DNA of 7,576 nt, from the NCBI GenBank assembly GCA_016296045.1, contig JAEDKB010000072.1:1-7576 (forward strand), given 5' to 3'. A program made the position numbers and the translations under genes. This document shows, in pieces, positions 6,975-7,576 of this stretch. Below the pieces are notes generated by a model that ran no database searches, was not told the origin of the DNA, and saw only the letters and a list, made by a program, of their open reading frames with translations. How positions within the stretch are numbered: position 1 is the first letter of the stretch; every line of letters begins with the position of its first letter. The stretch is from Oscillospiraceae bacterium. Its GTDB lineage: Bacteria > Bacillota > Clostridia > Oscillospirales > Oscillospiraceae.

Positions 6975-7403
6975 ATGGCTCAATCGTGGAAACAGAACAA
7001 TGCCTATGAGGATATCCTCCATTTGCCGCATCATGTTTCTCAAACACGCCCGCGAATGTCCAGAATGGATCGCGCCGCACAGTTTTCTCCGTTTCAGGCT
7101 TTAACGGGTCTGGATTCCGCTATGCAGGAGACAGAACGGCAGACAACCATGAAAATAGAACTCGATGAAAATGAAAAGGCCGTGCTGGATGAAAAGCTAC
7201 GCATACTGCAAGCGCGAATCCTCGATAATCCGGAGGTTTTTATTGTTTTCTATCGACCGGATGCGTATAAGGACGGCGGCAGCTACCATGAAATTTCGGG
7301 GGCGCTGCGCCGAATAGACACGGTGCAGCGGCAACTGCTTCTGAATGACGGCACGGCAATTCCGTTGGACGATATTTATTCCGTTGACTTTGAGCAATTT
7401 TGA
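6975..7403 (+). CDS. YolD-like family protein
   Basis: This 142-residue soluble protein accompanies Y-family polymerases in Firmicutes. Its biochemical role is not established; a helper or regulatory role in translesion synthesis is inferred from the constant pairing. Residues 28-43 (MSRMDRAAQFSPFQAL) match the YolD opening motif, and the C-terminus (about 121-138, LLLNDGTAIPLDDIYSVD) matches the closing beta-strand block in which an N/D-G turn precedes IP-DDI. A charged helix (about 63-83) lies between. The ATG at 6975 has AGGAGGG (6962-6968) 6 bases upstream, overlapping the polymerase TAG stop, so the genes are 11 bases apart and probably cotranscribed. No clear terminator follows: only a T6 run at 7435-7440 without a good stem. 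Confidence 0.85.
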   Translation: MAQSWKQNNAYEDILHLPHHVSQTRPRMSRMDRAAQFSPFQALTGLDSAMQETERQTTMKIELDENEKAVLDEKLRILQARILDNPEVFIVFYRPDAYKDGGSYHEISGALRRIDTVQRQLLLNDGTAIPLDDIYSVDFEQF

Positions 7404-7442
7404 AACGACGCAATGGTATGGATGATATCTGAGATTTTTTCC

Positions 7443-7470
7443 TTGACAATCCTTTGTTATGTGCTAATAT
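7443..7470 (+). promoter_or_regulatory. Promoter with extended -10 reading out of the window
   Basis: TTGACA (7443-7448), a 16-base spacer and TAATAT (7465-7470) preceded by TGC (7462-7464), giving an extended -10 TGnTAATAT. The predicted start is near 7477. It lies 40 bases after the YolD-like stop, so a new transcription unit begins here whose gene is largely or wholly beyond the right edge. Confidence 0.7.
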
Positions 7471-7485
7471 AGATTCAAAGAATCA

Positions 7486-7504
7486 TATACCCCCATGGGG
7501 TATA
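7486..7504. promoter_or_regulatory. CsoR/CstR (DUF156)-type operator palindrome
   Basis: TATACCCC-cat-GGGGTATA is a perfect 8-bp inverted repeat with a 3-base spacer, about 10-28 bases downstream of the predicted start. G/C-tract dyads flanked by TA (ATACCCC-n-GGGGTAT) are the operator type of the DUF156 repressors CsoR (copper), CstR (persulfide) and relatives. Position after the promoter suits a roadblock or occlusion operator. The controlled gene and the repressor are outside the window, so copper versus sulfur is open. Confidence 0.65.
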
Positions 7505-7505
7505 G

Positions 7506-7537
7506 CAGCGTGTCGAAAAAACCTTTTCGGCACGCTG
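7506..7537 (+). other. Long hairpin in the 5' leader downstream of the operator
   Basis: CAGCGTGTCGAAAA (7506-7519) pairs with TTTTCGGCACGCTG (7524-7537) over 14 bp with one G-U pair and a 4-base AACC loop. No T-run follows on either strand, so it is not a standard terminator. It could be an mRNA 5' stabiliser or part of a leader regulator. Further small stems follow (TCGG/CCGA at 7556-7566; CGAG/CTCG at 7564-7574) that overlap each other and so exclude one another. Confidence 0.55.
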
Positions 7538-7576
7538 GCAGACTGCTAAAAAAGGTCGGAAGCCGAGCAACTCGCG

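Noticed and set aside
7404..7442. Terminator after the YolD-like gene
   Set aside because: There is a T6 run at 7435-7440, but the preceding bases form no stable stem, only the short GATATC palindrome.

Overview
The window looks like chromosomal DNA from a low-to-mid GC Gram-positive anaerobe, most likely a gut Clostridia lineage such as Oscillospiraceae/Ruminococcaceae. This rests on the stand-alone bacterial FTCD-type genes, the Ade-type adenine deaminase, a BlaI/BlaR1-like pair, a UvrX/YqjW-type Y-family polymerase followed by a YolD-like gene, strong purine-rich Shine-Dalgarno sites and sigma-A promoters. The taxonomic call is inference. I see no tRNA, rRNA, CRISPR array, IS element or prophage structural gene. 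Left part (20-3617): a minus-strand operon ftcD-fchA (formimidoyltransferase, then formimino-THF cyclodeaminase) is divergent from a plus-strand adenine deaminase gene, ade, across a 316-base intergenic region with one candidate promoter per direction. Together they suggest catabolism of purine or histidine nitrogen and of the one-carbon (formimino) unit through tetrahydrofolate. Middle (3628-5273): a near-perfect bidirectional hairpin terminator separates ade from the convergent two-gene operon blaI-blaR1-like, whose genes overlap by ATGA. The BlaR1-like protein keeps the membrane helices and HExxH zinc protease but lacks the penicillin-binding sensor domain. It ends in a roughly 110-residue acidic, proline-rich tail, so its signal is unknown. 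The blaI promoter carries a short palindrome between -35 and -10, consistent with autorepression. Right part (5392-7403): a perfect-consensus sigma-A promoter drives a UmuC-like Y-family DNA polymerase with an internal QLDLF clamp-binding motif and a YolD-like partner, a two-gene translesion-synthesis cassette. No LexA box is visible upstream. Right edge (7404-7576): a new promoter with an extended -10 is followed by a perfect 8+3+8 palindrome of the CsoR/CstR (DUF156) operator type and then a long hairpin. The controlled gene lies outside the window or only begins at its edge. No wholly new system is evident. The best leads are the sensor-less BlaR1-like protein with its unknown ligand, the metal- or sulfur-type operator at the right edge, and the purine/formimino gene pairing.
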